Below, one piece after another: positions 10,768 to 29,403 of a stretch of 64,000 nucleotides of DNA. The notes below the pieces were generated by a model that had not been told where the DNA came from, made no database searches, and saw nothing but the letters and a program-made list of their open reading frames with translations. Position 1 is the first letter of the stretch. Each line of letters begins with the position of its first letter. The stretch covers positions 69,215,391 through 69,279,390 of the forward strand of contig OZ023266.1 of the NCBI GenBank assembly GCA_964006375.1, in the 5' to 3' direction. The position numbers and the translations under genes are program-made. This DNA comes from Tillus elongatus. Taxonomy: Eukaryota; Arthropoda; Insecta; Coleoptera; Cleridae.

Positions 10768-12358
10768 TATATAATAAAAATACACAACACTGCCATTTTC
10801 TTCTTTCTTCCATACCTACAAAACTATGTTGCTCATTATCTTGAATTTTTCCACAACTAGATAGTGCGCCAATGCGGTTGCCATGGTGACTTTAGAATTT
10901 GTTTACATTCATTACCTTCTGAGTTGCGATAGACAACACTTTTTTTAATTGACGCCATATTGAATTTTTTCACCAAAATATATTTTTTATGGTTACAATA
11001 ATGTACCACTAGATGATGTTTTGCCCGCATTTTTGCCAGAAAAGTTAATTTTTGTTTTTTCCAAGAGAACGGTGCACCAGCTCATAAAACACGAATCGTG
11101 ATCAACTTTCTTAACAGTGTTTTTGACCGAAAACTAGGTAAAATAAGTTTTTGAATTAGAAAAAAAGCCAGTTTTCACCAAATCACCCCTCATTTAATCC
11201 TTATCCCATGGAGCGATCTTACCCAAAAGCAATTCGAATTGTTCCTTTGTCGGGTGCTAACTGGATACCAAATGCGAAGATGATATCTCAATTCGTTGGA
11301 AGGTTATTGCGCATATTAACAGACAGACGCACAGTCCGACAGAATGACAAACTGACAGATACAAAAAATGTTCGTTTTCAAATCATATTTTCTATATGTT
11401 TTGGCACTTTTTACGACGTTTAAGCGAAAAAAAATTCGAAGTTTTTGTCGCCGATGCAAAGTAATTACTGAACAATTTGTTTATTTGCAGTTTGTAAACT
11501 TTATGTTAACGCACCTTTTAACAGATCCTAAAAAATCGTTTATAAAACTTAAATGAATATTTCTAAGCTCGTATATCCCGCTGAAACCAGTTGTTTGCTT
11601 TCTGCGTTTATTCCAGAGAATGTTTTTGTTTAAAATGCCCCACTTTCCTATCTAACCTAATGCATAATACATCCTGCTAGCTTTAAATGTAGCTAAAGAA
11701 ACAAAGCCTAGTGAGCGCATCACCAGTCAGCTAAAGCCAATAACTGCGCGTTTTACTCGTGTAACAAATGGATGTAGATAGTGGCGCCACTGGCGGAACA
11801 ATGATGAATTAAGATTGAATGTTAGCGATAAGCAGGAGGGCAGACAGACACAGAAACAATGTGATGAATGAAGAGGCCGGCTAAACTGATTGGGCGCATC
11901 TGCCGTCTGTCCTGGTGCAGATACAGTTAATGTCCGACATGCTGGCTGTATTATGTAATTAAGGCGGCTCTGACTGCATGTTATGGCTTCTGTTGGCAGC
12001 CAACGATGTGTATATTCATAAGCCTCTCACTGACCCGAGGAATCTTTGCTTGCAGTTACTGGGGCGAATAAGTAGGGCTTGGAATCAGACATAGGACAAT
12101 GAAGATTTGATATAGTCCTAGTTGATTGAGCTTAATGTAGCGTAAACTGCCTTGTGTTTAAACTTATCTTAATATGAAAATGAAGCAATAATAAGGTCGT
12201 ATGAAATCCTTTAAAGTAAATGTTTCTGCCAGGTCTCTCCATGAAGGGTTACAGTCATGTCGGGGGTTAATTTTAGCAATTTTTTTGCGTCTGAAAAAAT
12301 TGTGGTGATTAGGTTTATTTTTTTTTAATGGGCGTGAACTAGACCTCTAAAATCCATG
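10768..12358. other. No gene; possible unique, less AT-rich segment
   Basis: No coding signal. From about 11797 to 12080 the sequence is less AT-rich and shows no similarity to the repeats here except the short motif shared with 8006-8028. It could be a remnant of the original, unique host sequence. Confidence 0.35.
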
Positions 12359-12460
<102 letters not shown>

Positions 12461-12614
12461 CCGATAACCTATTTACGTTAAACATATTCTGCATCAGCAG
12501 GAGACTAAAGACGAGCACAAAACTTTGATAAGCAAAATTTGTTTGCGTTTATTTTTGATAACAAAATAAAATAAAAGACAGGTCCACCTTAATGTAGGAG
12601 ATGTTCGAGATGCA

Positions 12615-13140
12615 TCCTCTAAACGCCTTGAGAGCACCCTAATTCTAAATAAAAATGTCTCTTAACGTTCACCAACATCTGAGGTGCGACCGGCCTAATC
12701 GCATTTGTTATTATTTTTCTTATGTCAGTTAACTCGCGTGGTTTGGTTTTGTATACCATAATTTTTACACATCCCGTAAGAAGACGACTAATATCGTAAG
12801 ATCTGGTGATCGTGCTTGCGATTCTAACAAATATTGCTTCCATATCGACCAATTTGGAAATATTAAGTCGAGGTACTGTCGTACATTGATTTAGTAACTT
12901 GCTGGTGCTCCATCCTGCTGGACTAATATCACATTCGTTGGAACATATAGGTTTGTTCAAACAGGATATAGACTTTTCGAAGTGGACACGACATTATTTT
13001 GGAGCAGTGCTAAATAATTATCACCATTCAAATTGCCATCAATGAAAAAGGAACCGACGACATGGTTTCCAACTATCCATGCCCAGAGATAAACCTTTTC
13101 AGGGTATTGCGTTCTTCTCTCATCCAGTGTGGATTTTTTT
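12615..13140 (-). pseudogene. Mariner-type transposase, C-terminal half
   Basis: Transposases of the IS630-Tc1-mariner superfamily cut and rejoin DNA with a DDE/D triad. The minus strand from 13135 reads NPHWMREERTQYPEKVYLWA, the spacer SFFIDGNLNGDNYLALLQ, and near 12910 the second catalytic block QQDGAPA. After frameshifts come GCVKIMVYKTKPRELTDI and AIRPVAPQMLVNVKRHF, the usual C-terminal end. The block with the third acidic residue is degraded, and stops interrupt the frame. Its N-terminal part continues at 13565-13850, on the other side of an inserted composite repeat. Confidence 0.8.
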
Positions 13141-13234
13141 TAGAACAGCAGCAAAAACTTTGACGGTTACCATGGCCATGAAGTTTAAAATTGCACTAAT
13201 CAGAAAACATTTCTAGTTGTATAACAGAGTTATC
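13141..13234. other. Short non-coding spacer within the split transposase
   Basis: Sequence between the C-terminal half of the transposase and the composite-repeat insertion. It contains TTACCATGGCCATGAAG, which resembles the GGTTGCCATGGTG repeat at 8400 and 10875. Confidence 0.4.
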
Positions 13235-13564
13235 ACACCGATAACTCAAAAACTAATGGGCCGATTTTGATAAAATTTGTCATGTATCTTCATTTTGTCA
13301 ATCGTTTGGACATGTTCGATAGCCAGGAAAATCGGACGAGGTTTTCCGGGAAATTTTTAAGTTTACATTCGAAAAAAAAATTGTTTAAAAAAAATAAATA
13401 ATCTAGTACAACCAAATTTGGTAGGTAGGTTTACGATATAAAAAGTAAACTATACACTAAAATTTAGATTTCTATGTTACAAGAAAAAAAAGTTATAATA
13501 AAATATTTTGTGCCAGATCATTTCTATGAAAATTCACTCTCATAACGGACTTGCTGTGTCCAGG
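13235..13564 (+). repeat. Internally deleted composite repeat inside a transposase gene
   Basis: It starts with CACACCGATAACTCAAAAAC and runs through region B. It then jumps at about 13515 straight to the right end of repeat A, CTTGCTGTGTCCAG. Compared with 58310-59400 it lacks region C and most of repeat A. Confidence 0.75.
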
Positions 13565-13850
13565 CTTTTTAATATTTGAATAATCGGTGAATCGCTAACA
13601 CTCAATGTTGTGGCTGCTTGTCGACTCGAAGTATGTCGGTTTTCCTCAAATGTAATAATTACATCCAATGTATTATTACTCAGTGCATTAGAGGTGTTTT
13701 TTGTGTCTGCTTTACATGTCCAGACTCGCCTTTAAATTTTACTTTTTGTTTCTTGCGACATAAGAGAAAAATTGCGCAATTTTTCGTGAATAGACTGGGA
13801 ACTTCGATCTGTGATTGTATGTAATCTTCGTAACCTTCTGTAGAATTGTT
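13565..13850 (-). pseudogene. Mariner-type transposase, N-terminal helix-turn-helix remnant
   Basis: The minus strand just before the composite repeat reads LDVIITFEENRHTSSRQAAT followed by LSVSDSPIIQILK. This is the N-terminal helix-turn-helix of mariner-type transposases, normally VLxxVxENPxxSTRxIA...SxxxVxRILK. The upstream part (13620-13850) is poorly preserved. The frame breaks exactly at the composite-repeat junction at 13564, and the catalytic half resumes below 13140. A similar remnant is broken at the same codon at 59401. Confidence 0.65.
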
Positions 13851-14129
13851 AATTCATCAATTTCTGGTAAACAAGCCATGTTTCTAAAGTGCAGTTAACA
13901 ACTGACAACTACTGTCATGCGGTTACAATCACATAGCAAGTTGCTAAGGCGTTATACACAAAACTAACATTGCCAGCTATTAGGAATGTCGATAACTTTT
14001 TATATTTTATTTTCAATTAACACCGTTCAAAAAGGACACTGGAATTGTTTATGCTTGCTTTCTTATTATCAAGAATAGAACGCAATTAGTCAATAATTTC
14101 TGCGTGTGTGTTGTAACGAAGTGCGCCAA

Positions 14130-14265
14130 TCAGATAAATTTTTTTATTGACTGTTAATTGTCACAATGGATTTTAAAACTATATGATTTTTGAATAGATA
14201 TTGAAGACATCTTTCAAATGAGGTATCACAAGCTTCTACTTTCTATTTAAACAACTGGGAGTTGC
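14130..14265 (+). repeat. Dispersed repeat D, copy 1
   Basis: It contains GACTGTTAATTGTCACAATG and GAGGTATCACAAGC. It is matched by an inverted copy at 24455-24605. It is non-coding. Confidence 0.7.
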
Positions 14266-15055
14266 AACTAACATTATTTCTAAATAAATGACTAAAACAG
14301 AATGTGTGCCTGAAGTGAAGAGGTCTTTGCTATATAATTGACTTTACTCTGTTAATGAGTTTTATATGTTACGCTTTGATTAGTGGAGTTTAAATTTTAG
14401 TGGGAATCTGTCTTGTCTGGAAGTTACTCTTTTCCTCTATGATTTGTCTGTGTCTACTTTTGTATTTTTATTTATACGGTTGTTGGAGTTGGTGGATGGC
14501 ATATGTTGTTTTATCTCTACACTTTCTTTACAGAATTAGATTTTTGTCAACAATTTTGTATTGCCGCATGTGCTTTATATTCGTACATATCATATCGGAA
14601 TTTTGCTTCTGTTTATTTAGACTTTTCGTTATGACCAGATTTGCAATGATGTTGTAACAATTGTTATTATTGGTAAAGGCTGACTAAATATCAGAAGAAA
14701 CCTCATACATGTTTTTAAGCGAGGTTAAGCGTGAAGAGAAGTAAAATACTCTCCATAAATTATTTACAAAAAAAAAAAAAAACTCTTAATTGCCTCTTTG
14801 CCAATAAGTGATCGTAAATATTTCTCTATTAAATAACCATAAATGTATTATGTTCTTCTCTATAGATAGAGGTATGCAATTTTTCAATATCACAATAATG
14901 GCCCTATGGTCTTACAACAGAAAAATATACAACATATTGACGAATAAAGATAACATGTGATGGTGATACAGCTTTGGATGTGTTCCTTTACTTGCAAGAA
15001 AATTCTACTTGATTGTTTCGACAGTTTGAGGTCGACCACGACGTCTGTCACCGGT
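14266..15055. other. No gene recognised
   Basis: A T-rich 85-codon frame at 14400-14657 has no recognisable domain and I do not call it. The rest is AT-rich non-coding sequence. Confidence 0.35.
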
Positions 15056-15417
15056 CTGTATTGAATTAATTTAAAAGCAAAAACATTCGTTTATCCAAAG
15101 TTCATTTGGCTCAAAAACATAAGGAAGATAATTTTAACCAGAAATTGGAATTTCGAAAGTATCTTACGGAAAATTGTAGCTTTTATCGATATTTTGCGAA
15201 TAACAGACGCTTCTCTGAAGCAGGTACATATATGTTGAATGAGTTCGTTAATATGCATACCGGTAGAGATTGGTCTGCAGCTAATCCTCGGTGGGTGAAA
15301 GAAAGTCATACGGAAAGAACGCCAAAAGTTTGTATCTGGGCAGGTCTTGCTAGCCAAAATGTGATTGTTTCCTTTTTGAATTTATGTCAATTTGACACCG
15401 GATCTGTTGCATTTACC
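15056..15417 (+). pseudogene. Mariner-type transposase, middle part, split by a LINE
   Basis: The frame reads KHKEDNFNQKLEFRKYL, then RRFSEAGTYMLNEFVNMHTG and WSAANPRWVKESHTERTPKV, then CIWAGLAS. This matches mariner-type transposases around the first catalytic aspartate (normally FSDEAxF, here FSEAG, so that residue is lost) and the NPHW...VNVWAG block. The sequence stops being transposase-like near 15417, where a LINE fragment begins, and resumes at about 16112. The N-terminal helix-turn-helix is not visible upstream. Confidence 0.8.
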
Positions 15418-16111
15418 GGTGACCTTCTGACAACAACTTTGTTCAGTTCTTCGACTACCTTTCTGAAAAAACCGATCATCTGATTTCTGAATACCCTTCC
15501 TCCCAGGTCACATTTCTTGGTGACTTCAATGTTTATAATTAGGAATGGCTAGGATCGCTAAATACGGATCCACAATGAAGAGCAGCGGAGGCCTTTGCAG
15601 TCAGCAATTATTTCGCCAATATGGCTCAGTAATCCACTTACTTTCCCCGCATCTCAACACGCAGCTCAAATCCCTTGGATCTCCTTCTTACTACAAACCC
15701 TGAATGCTATAAGACATCAGTCACCCCCCCCCCCCTTGTCGCACAGACCACGGCCGTTGGTGACCCCTCTCCCTTTATAGGTATCTGCACGAGCACTGTT
15801 CAGAGGATCTTTCTTCCATAGTTCCTCCACCTGCTGTCCCCAACAGATCTACCAGGGGAACGGAGCGAATGCATCCTTTTACTGTCCAGGTTACCAGATA
15901 TATAACATGTTGTTATGTCCGCTCTTTTGTCCCGAGAACTTCCAAGTTGTGGAATTCCTTGCCGGCGCATGTTTTTCCTTCTCCTCAGAACCTCCAAACC
16001 TTCAAGTCCAGAATTAACAAGTTGCCTCTTTCCTCCTTGTCGACACCCACGGTAATATAGTATTTAGGCTGTGAGCCCTCGTGGTGTATTGTTGAAATAA
16101 AAAATCGGATA
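15418..16111 (+). mobile_element. LINE fragment: endonuclease fused to C-terminal tail
   Basis: A Jockey/CR1-group LINE inserted in a transposase gene. The first part (15440-15740) is the endonuclease: FFDYLSEKTDHLISEYPSS, FLGDFNVYN with the catalytic D and N, and LDLLLTTNPECYK, broken by three stops. Near 15770 it jumps to the C-terminal tail, STRGTERMHPFTVQVTR, then SFVPRTSKLWNSLPAHVFP and NLQTFKSRINKL. The whole RT domain is missing. The tail is nearly identical to 37395-37735, so both copies belong to one family. It ends near an AAATAAAAAA stretch at 16095-16105. Confidence 0.8.
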
Positions 16112-16515
16112 TGTATTAAGAACTGCTCCAACAATTAGTAAGTAGAGGGCTACTTTCCTTAACAGAGCGAACATCTGGTTCCAACAGTATAGTGCCCCAG
16201 CATAGTTTGGACTTCATTATTTTAGATATTTCAACCAGATATTTCTCTATCAGTAAACAGGACGGCGAGGTGAAATGGAGTGGCTTGCTAGATTAACTGA
16301 CCTGATAGCATTAGACTTTTTCCTTAAAGGTGCAATTAAATCAAAGTATATAGACAGAAACCAACAGATATTGAGCTGGAGGCTCCCATTACTACTTAAA
16401 TGCAAGAAGTTTCGCTAGACAATTTGCGCGATGTTGCTAATGAATTTCGGTACACAACTTTCTCATTATCTAGGTAACATTGGCAGATGTTTTAAGCATC
16501 TCTTACGATAAACAT
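16112..16515 (+). pseudogene. Mariner-type transposase, C-terminal part after the LINE
   Basis: This continues the transposase broken at 15417. The second catalytic block reads NIWFQQYSAPA (normally QQDGAPAH, so the aspartate has become tyrosine). Then come GRRGEMEWLARLTDLIALDF, where the third aspartate is kept, and LKGAIKSK. After a frameshift it reads KPTDIELEAPITT and VSLDNLRDVANEFRY, the normal C-terminal end. At least three stops interrupt it. Order and spacing show that the LINE entered a once continuous gene. Confidence 0.8.

Positions 16516-18685
<2,170 letters not shown>

Positions 18686-18752
<67 letters not shown>
18686..18752. repeat. (TA)n microsatellite
   Basis: About 33 TA units. 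Confidence 0.98.
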
Positions 18753-18753
<1 letters not shown>

Positions 18754-19620
18754 CTAAATCCAAATGAATTATATTACTTCCATTAAAGAGATTCACTTGT
18801 AGATTGTATATCGACCTACAAAGTAACGGCGCCGCTTAAATAAAAACTTCTCCACACCTGATTACTCTCAAGCAATTGAACCACACACACTTTTACGCTG
18901 AAATCGCAACATACGAGAACCTGACTTGGGGTAAACTGGTTCTACGGTATATGGGTCGGAAAACAAGCAGAATTATCTTGACTTTTGCAGGCAGTTTGTA
19001 AATAAAAGCCGAGAAAAGAAGAGGCAATGTGAGAATGATACATTTTCATGACTCTTGGGTGTTGAGCGCTGACCGCTGGCTCGCTTCGGAAATCTATAAA
19101 TCCATCAAGTGGCCGCGATCCATTAAACTCTAACATATACATAATTCAACGAGAACTCGTTGACTTGCAGATACCGCTAGATAAACGGGCTCCCATCACC
19201 ATTGACACATTTTAAATTTCCTAAAAGTCTTTGTTCGAACGATGCTTTTTAATCAACGCTCTTTTTAGTAGACGTGCCTCGCTTTTCTCGACTTCTCATT
19301 GTTTTGAGTGTTTGTTGGTTAATTGGGGCATTTTGTGAAGGCACAACACGTTATTATTATTATTAATTACTTGAGACGCCGGAACTTATGAAATTCCACT
19401 GCATAATGAGCGTACATTGAGCAATATTTAAATGTCTAACTTTGTCTTTCATAACAGTGAAACATACTAAATACTTTAATTGAATCTGCTTGCAAAAGTA
19501 GTTGTAAAACAAAGTTACAAATTGTTCAAAACTAACATTTTCGACCTTTAGCAATGCTATTAGTCATAGAGCAAAACAAAATATATTCAAGCTTCATATA
19601 CATTTCAGCAAATTTTCTTT
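18753..19620. other. No gene recognised
   Basis: Only short unassigned frames. It includes GGCGCCGCTTAAATAAA near 18828 and a stretch near 19020-19130 that is less AT-rich than its surroundings. Confidence 0.35.
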
Positions 19621-22390
<2,770 letters not shown>

Positions 22391-23395
22391 ATGGATATGA
22401 ACGAAACAATGATGCGCATTTACTACAGAGTAACACAACTGTCCGAGTTGACGACCGTATATAGGCAACAAATTCAAACCGAATTTCTCAGAGTGTACCT
22501 ACATAAACTGGTGACTCAACAGAGAGTACATGATGAGTATCACGTCATACTTAGGAATAACCTTATTCCACAAACGAGACCAAATACCATCAAACAGCAA
22601 GTTGATTGTGAAATTAGTAAAACGGCGGCTACGGAAAATAACGAGATGACGTTTGGTGGTAGTAATCTGGAGCCTGTACATGCTGAGCAAGAAGAACACA
22701 TCGAGGGTGCGCAAAAAAATCAAGAACTCATCGATAAATTGTGCACAGAATTGGGACGTGCAGTCGCGGAGTAGGAAGGAACAAATCCAATTAGTAGACC
22801 ACCATTACCTAGGCTAAGATCATCTAGAAAGCTAGCAATTATATTGGAATTTTTGAACAGAATAATTTTGCCACCGCACCTTCTAGAGATCAACCCATTG
22901 GAGCACATGCATAAGGTGATTTACTGTGCAGCAAATGCAGCAATTCAAAGTCTAGGCATTAAGATTTCTGATCGAAATTCAAATCCAGAGACTCGTGTCA
23001 ATGAGTGCCCCGTGGGAAAAAAACGTTGATAAATAGAGTGAAAACACTTCGAACAGAAATTGTACAACTGACGCAATACATTGGGGGAGTAAACACAAGA
23101 AAATTGCAGAACCGAGTAATGGGAATAATAGGCCGTCTTCGACAACATACAGCACAAGATTCAGTCAACAACACTGCACAAGAATGTGCACCTTGAAATA
23201 GAAGCTTTCTATATAAGCAGAACGTTTGGGGAGATATAAAGCGAGGAACAATACGAGGTGCCACAATACAATGTTTGAACGCTCTGAAGGGGAATTCTAC
23301 CGTTAGCTTAATTCAGCTGCGAACGCAGCCACCGACACTTTTCCAAATAAGGATCGAATTGAAGAGTTCTGGAAAAGTCTACTAGCCACACCAGC
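22391..23395 (+). pseudogene. R4/Dong-like ORF, N-terminal region
   Basis: An ATG at 22391 opens a frame that is broken once by a stop at 22772-22774 and then continues to 23029. It then shifts to the frame reading TLINRVKTLRTEIVQLTQYI, ERLGRYKARNNTRCHNTMF and NKDRIEEFWKSLLATP. I know this pattern (a basic coiled region, an RYxxRN...FYR block, then an FWxxL block before RT) from a family usually annotated as R2-type polyproteins. The region should be followed by RT, but the sequence jumps near 23400 to the C-terminus. Identification is from the order of these blocks and is fairly but not fully certain. Confidence 0.65.
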
Positions 23396-23800
23396 CTCCT
23401 GTACTGGAGAAGTCAGGATACAGGTTGTACTGGGATCGGACCATGCTAACAGACCAAGGAGTTCCCCACAACTGGCCAGATATAATAATAGTGGATAAGC
23501 GTTATAAGCAACGGATATTGATTGATGTGGCCATCCCGAATACTACCAGTACAACGAGAAGATCATTAAGTACAGAGACCTCGAAATGCAAGTAAAGAAA
23601 GAGGCGACGGTAGATAGTGACCGAGTGATTTCAGTAGTCAAGTCGTCAACTGGTGTGGTTCCTAAGAATTTTCAAAAGAACATTAAGATACTGGGTGTTG
23701 GAGAGCACCTTTATAAGGTTATCCAGAAGGCGGTGATATTTTCAGTTGCCCACGCGGTACGGTGATCCCTGAAAAATGAGGATGTATCGCGTTGTCGTTC
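23396..23800 (+). pseudogene. R4/Dong-like C-terminal endonuclease domain
   Basis: The frame reads KSGYRLYWDRTMLTDQGVP, then HNWPDIIIVDKRYK and RILIDVAIPN. The P and D at 23476-23481 are followed 14 residues later by another D at 23524-23526. That is the PD-X(12-14)-D signature of the restriction-like endonuclease at the C-terminus of R2/R4/Dong elements. After a frameshift it goes on as KYRDLEMQVKKEATVDSDRV and KSSTGVVPKNFQKNIKILGV. This nuclease gives such elements their target specificity. Here it is separated from any RT and is a relic. Confidence 0.65.
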
Positions 23801-23920
23801 AGGGCCCGGTAACTTGGAAAGGGTTCCATCTGAGCTCATATCTTTTGGTATCTAAGATACCTGGGATCAGTCAATGTTTCCCGTTGAGGGAGTGTGAAAG
23901 CCCTTCAAACTAAGGTCGAA

Positions 23921-24394
23921 AATAATAATTATAATGATTTATTGTCATCAAAAGTTACATGGCATTTCACAAAGAAAAAATGCAATACCCAACACCAATA
24001 ATAAATATTGGTACAGCATATTTAAAACTTGATAATAATGAAAACTCCAAATAAACAAAAGCAAACAAGAGTTGTAATCTACCAACTACAACGACCGTAA
24101 AAATTAAGCTATAAAAATATACACAGACAAATGACACAGCATAAGAGTAAATTCCAAACAAGACAAACACACAATAAAATTTAATTAATTGATTAATCCA
24201 CTAGACAAACGTACAATCTAAAAACTCCTTAAGAAAATAAAATCAATTATAGGGAAAATGTCTCTTCACTGCAGGTATACATTTTGTTCTCGGCAGATAT
24301 CTCACTGCTTTAGAAATAGTGTTACACAGTGTTTAACAGCCAAGTCAAATAAATGAAATATCTTAATTATCAAAACACGTCAGTTTAAGATAAA
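23921..24394 (-). mobile_element. LINE 3' end fragment, minus strand
   Basis: The minus strand reads TISKAVRYLPRTKCIPAVKR and, after a stop, FYFLKEFLDCTFV. This is the usual C-terminal end of Jockey/CR1-group ORF2 proteins. The 3' end then meets AATAATAAT (plus strand) next to the R4/Dong-like element. Possible further coding remnants occur up to about 25400 (for example ILKGRNTYANFSIKMLQRH on the minus strand), with repeat D in between. Confidence 0.5.
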
Positions 24395-24610
24395 AAAATA
24401 ACATCCTGCAACGTGAAAACTTCCCCTGTAAATTCAACCCGTTTCGAGTGACAGTTGCAAATCCCAGATTTTTAAATAGGAAGTAGAGGCTTGTGATACC
24501 TCATCTGAAAGATTTCTTCATTCTCTATTCAAAAATTATATGATTTCAAAATCCATTGTGACAATTAACAGTATATAAAAGATTTTTTTCTGATTGACGG
24601 ACTGAGAGTT
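24395..24610 (-). repeat. Dispersed repeat D, copy 2, inverted
   Basis: On the minus strand it shares GTTAATTGTCACAATGGATT and GAGGTATCACAAGCC with 14130-14265. Confidence 0.65.

Positions 24611-26752
<2,142 letters not shown>

Positions 26753-26824
<72 letters not shown>
26753..26824. repeat. (TA)n microsatellite
   Basis: About 36 TA units between two transposon ends, CACCTGG on the left and CAGGGTA on the right. Confidence 0.98.
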
Positions 26825-26827
<3 letters not shown>

Positions 26828-27633
26828 GGTATTTCGGTAATATTCTGAGATTGCAGGGAGCGATGCCCTGTCAAAAACTAAAGGGGGGATTTCATATAAA
26901 ATTATTTCCAAAAACGTCTCCGTTCAGAGTTGCACCCCTTCAAAAGTGTAGAGTAAAATGAGGTTTTTATTTAATTTCTCAGCTTTAACCCTGTCAAATC
27001 CTTTTCTACTCCAGAATTTTTATTCGTCTCTCACTCTCAGAAGTGGTTAAAAATTGCAACCCTTATTGAGTTTTTCATTGTACATTTTTGTGGAGTTTTA
27101 AAATGACAATTTGAAAAATACTTTTCTATAGCTTGACTTACTACTAACCATTTTAGTGTCCTGCATTTTTTTCGTGGAATGTACCGTTTTGGAGCAAAAA
27201 AAATTAAATACGTGTCACGGAATGAAGAAAGTAATAATAACAAATGCTAGTGTCACTATTTGTGTAGTCATACAATTTAAAGACCATATAAGTTGTACAA
27301 GACAATACCCGTGTCCATTGGCTTTACAGATACACAGTGAATATGCATGCAAGGATTATCAGCTAAACCTTTTCATAAGGTATTATCTTTAAAAAAATTA
27401 ATTTTGCAAAGAAGACAGTGAAAACTAACATGACACTGACATTTGTTTTTACTTTGTTCATTCCACGACACGCATTATATTGTTTTGCTCTAAAACGGTA
27501 CATTTCACGAAAAAAGCGCAAGAAACTAAATGGTTCGAAGCGGCATTTTTCAAATTGCCATTATAAAACTACACAAAAATGTGTCCAAAGGAATCGTTTG
27601 CTGAAATCTTTCGCAATATTAAAGAATTACCCT

Positions 27634-27635
<2 letters not shown>
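26825..27635. mobile_element. TA-flanked foldback element, about 810 bp
   Basis: The left end is CAGGGTATTTCGGTAATATT. The right end, read in reverse complement, is CAGGGTAATTCTTTAATATT. Inside are long inverted arms: 27102-27235 (CGTGGAATGTACCGTTTTGG) and 27450-27585 (ACGGTACATTTCACG). There is no transposase. It fits a MITE of the Tc1/mariner type with TA target duplication. Confidence 0.7.

Positions 27636-27702
<67 letters not shown>
27636..27702. repeat. (TA)n microsatellite
   Basis: About 33 TA units directly after the right terminus of the foldback element. Confidence 0.98.
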
Positions 27703-27705
<3 letters not shown>

Positions 27706-27735
27706 GTCATAGGAACATACTATAGTAACTAAGCC

Positions 27736-28063
27736 TTGCTAGACGATTGTGGGAAAACGCCGCGGAAAACTGGCCAAAAGTGTGCATATTTTTATTACAA
27801 CTCTACGCCACAGGTCGAAGCAATTGATAAAATTGGTTTTCAGTTTGTTAAACATTCAACGGATTCTGCACATTTGGCATCATCAGACTATATTCATTCC
27901 CAAAGCCCAAAAATATTTTTAGACGAAAACGATTTTTGACAAGAAGTCATTTGTGGCACTGGAAAGTTGTTTTAAGTCCAAAAAAATATTTTTAGGGGGT
28001 GTAGAATTGCTTTATGAGCGTTTTGCTAAACGTGTAAGTGTAAGAGTAGACTATTTTGAATAA
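27736..28063 (+). pseudogene. Mariner (Mos1/Himar type) transposase, C-terminal fragment
   Basis: The frame reads AIDKIGFQFVKHSTDSAHLA then SSDYIHS, matching the mariner block that ends in the third catalytic aspartate (SDY, codon 27886-27888). The second catalytic position is YYNSTPQ instead of HDNAxPH, so that aspartate is lost. After a frameshift it reads SFVALESCFKSKKIFLGGVE and ERFAKRVSVRVDYFE, and ends with TAA at 28061-28063, the genuine C-terminus of this family. It differs from the other transposase remnants here, which have QQDGAPAH and FFLWG blocks. Confidence 0.8.
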
Positions 28064-28310
28064 ATAAATTCTGCTAAGAAAAATAATGCGTTTTCTATTG
28101 TAGGCTGGGCACTTTTCAGTGTCTTCTCATAGTGCTAGATATTTTTTTGTTTATTCAATATTGTTGTATTGAAAAAATCGTAAGAAGTATTTTGTTTGAA
28201 GGCTGACTGAAACACAACTATAGTGAATTTTCTTAAAAAAATTCACTAATGAGGAGATCAAGACTTTTGGATTTTAAAAAAAATGTCCTGAAATACGCGC
28301 AAACTATGCC

Positions 28311-28473
<163 letters not shown>

Positions 28474-29101
28474 TTGAGTGTGTGTGAGTATGTCACAGCG
28501 ATAAGTCAAAAAATAATAGGCCGATTTTGATGACAGTTAGTGAGTACTTACTTTTACAAGTGGCTCGGATAAATGCGTTAGCCAGGATAATCGGTCAAGT
28601 TTTTCTCGGAAAATTTTGTGTTTCTTTCGCAAATTTTCCATATCTCCGGAAATAACAAAGTGCGGGCAACCGAATTTGGAAAGCGTGTTTGTATTATAAA
28701 AAGTGAACCATCTACCAACTATGTCTGTAGGTTAAAAACCAAAGTTTTAGGCATTTAAAGAACAAAAATTTGGGGTTTTCCTTAAAACGTAAAAGTCGCG
28801 ATTGTAAACGTTAAAATTGGCAACATTTGGGCAAAGAACCTTAAACGAAGAGGGTTTATGTAAAGAAAATGTCGCAACGATTTCATGTTTTAGCTACAGC
28901 CGTCATTCTCCTTCATTTTAGTTTTTATTTATAATTAAAATTCATTTCAAATAGACCCTTTCTCTGATGCTTTGGCAGTAGTTTTCGTTAACTGTATGGT
29001 TTAACGGTCTACAATGTTTGGCTAATTTTCGTACAAAAAATCGCTTAGTGAAAAGACCACGACTTTTGTATTTTAAAAAGATTTCTTCAAATGCGTGCAA
29101 A

Positions 29102-29103
<2 letters not shown>

Positions 29104-29184
<81 letters not shown>
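29104..29184. repeat. (TA)n microsatellite
   Basis: About 40 TA units between a second hairpin-side segment (29018-29100) and region C. This arrangement suggests two overlapping composite copies. Confidence 0.98.
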
Positions 29185-29186
<2 letters not shown>

Positions 29187-29403
29187 TTATGCATTTCTTA
29201 ACTTTACTATAATTGCTATTATACCGGATATGACAAAAATTGTATACGTTAATTATTGTTGAGTTGCATCTTATTAAATTACTTTGACAATCTCAGAATG
29301 GCCTATAAGTCGTTGGTGATACCTACATTTTTTTTAGAACATCCCTTATATTATTGAATTTTTGCATTTTTCATCGATATATGATGCATGTTTGAAAAAA
29401 AAA

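Noticed and set aside
11208..11556. Two short frames near 11208-11556 as genes
   Set aside because: No domain recognised. The GACAGACGCACAG-type wording is common in non-coding transposon sequence.
14400..14657. 85-codon frame rich in hydrophobic residues as a membrane protein
   Set aside because: The T-rich DNA makes Phe, Leu and Cys codons common. No supporting motif was found.
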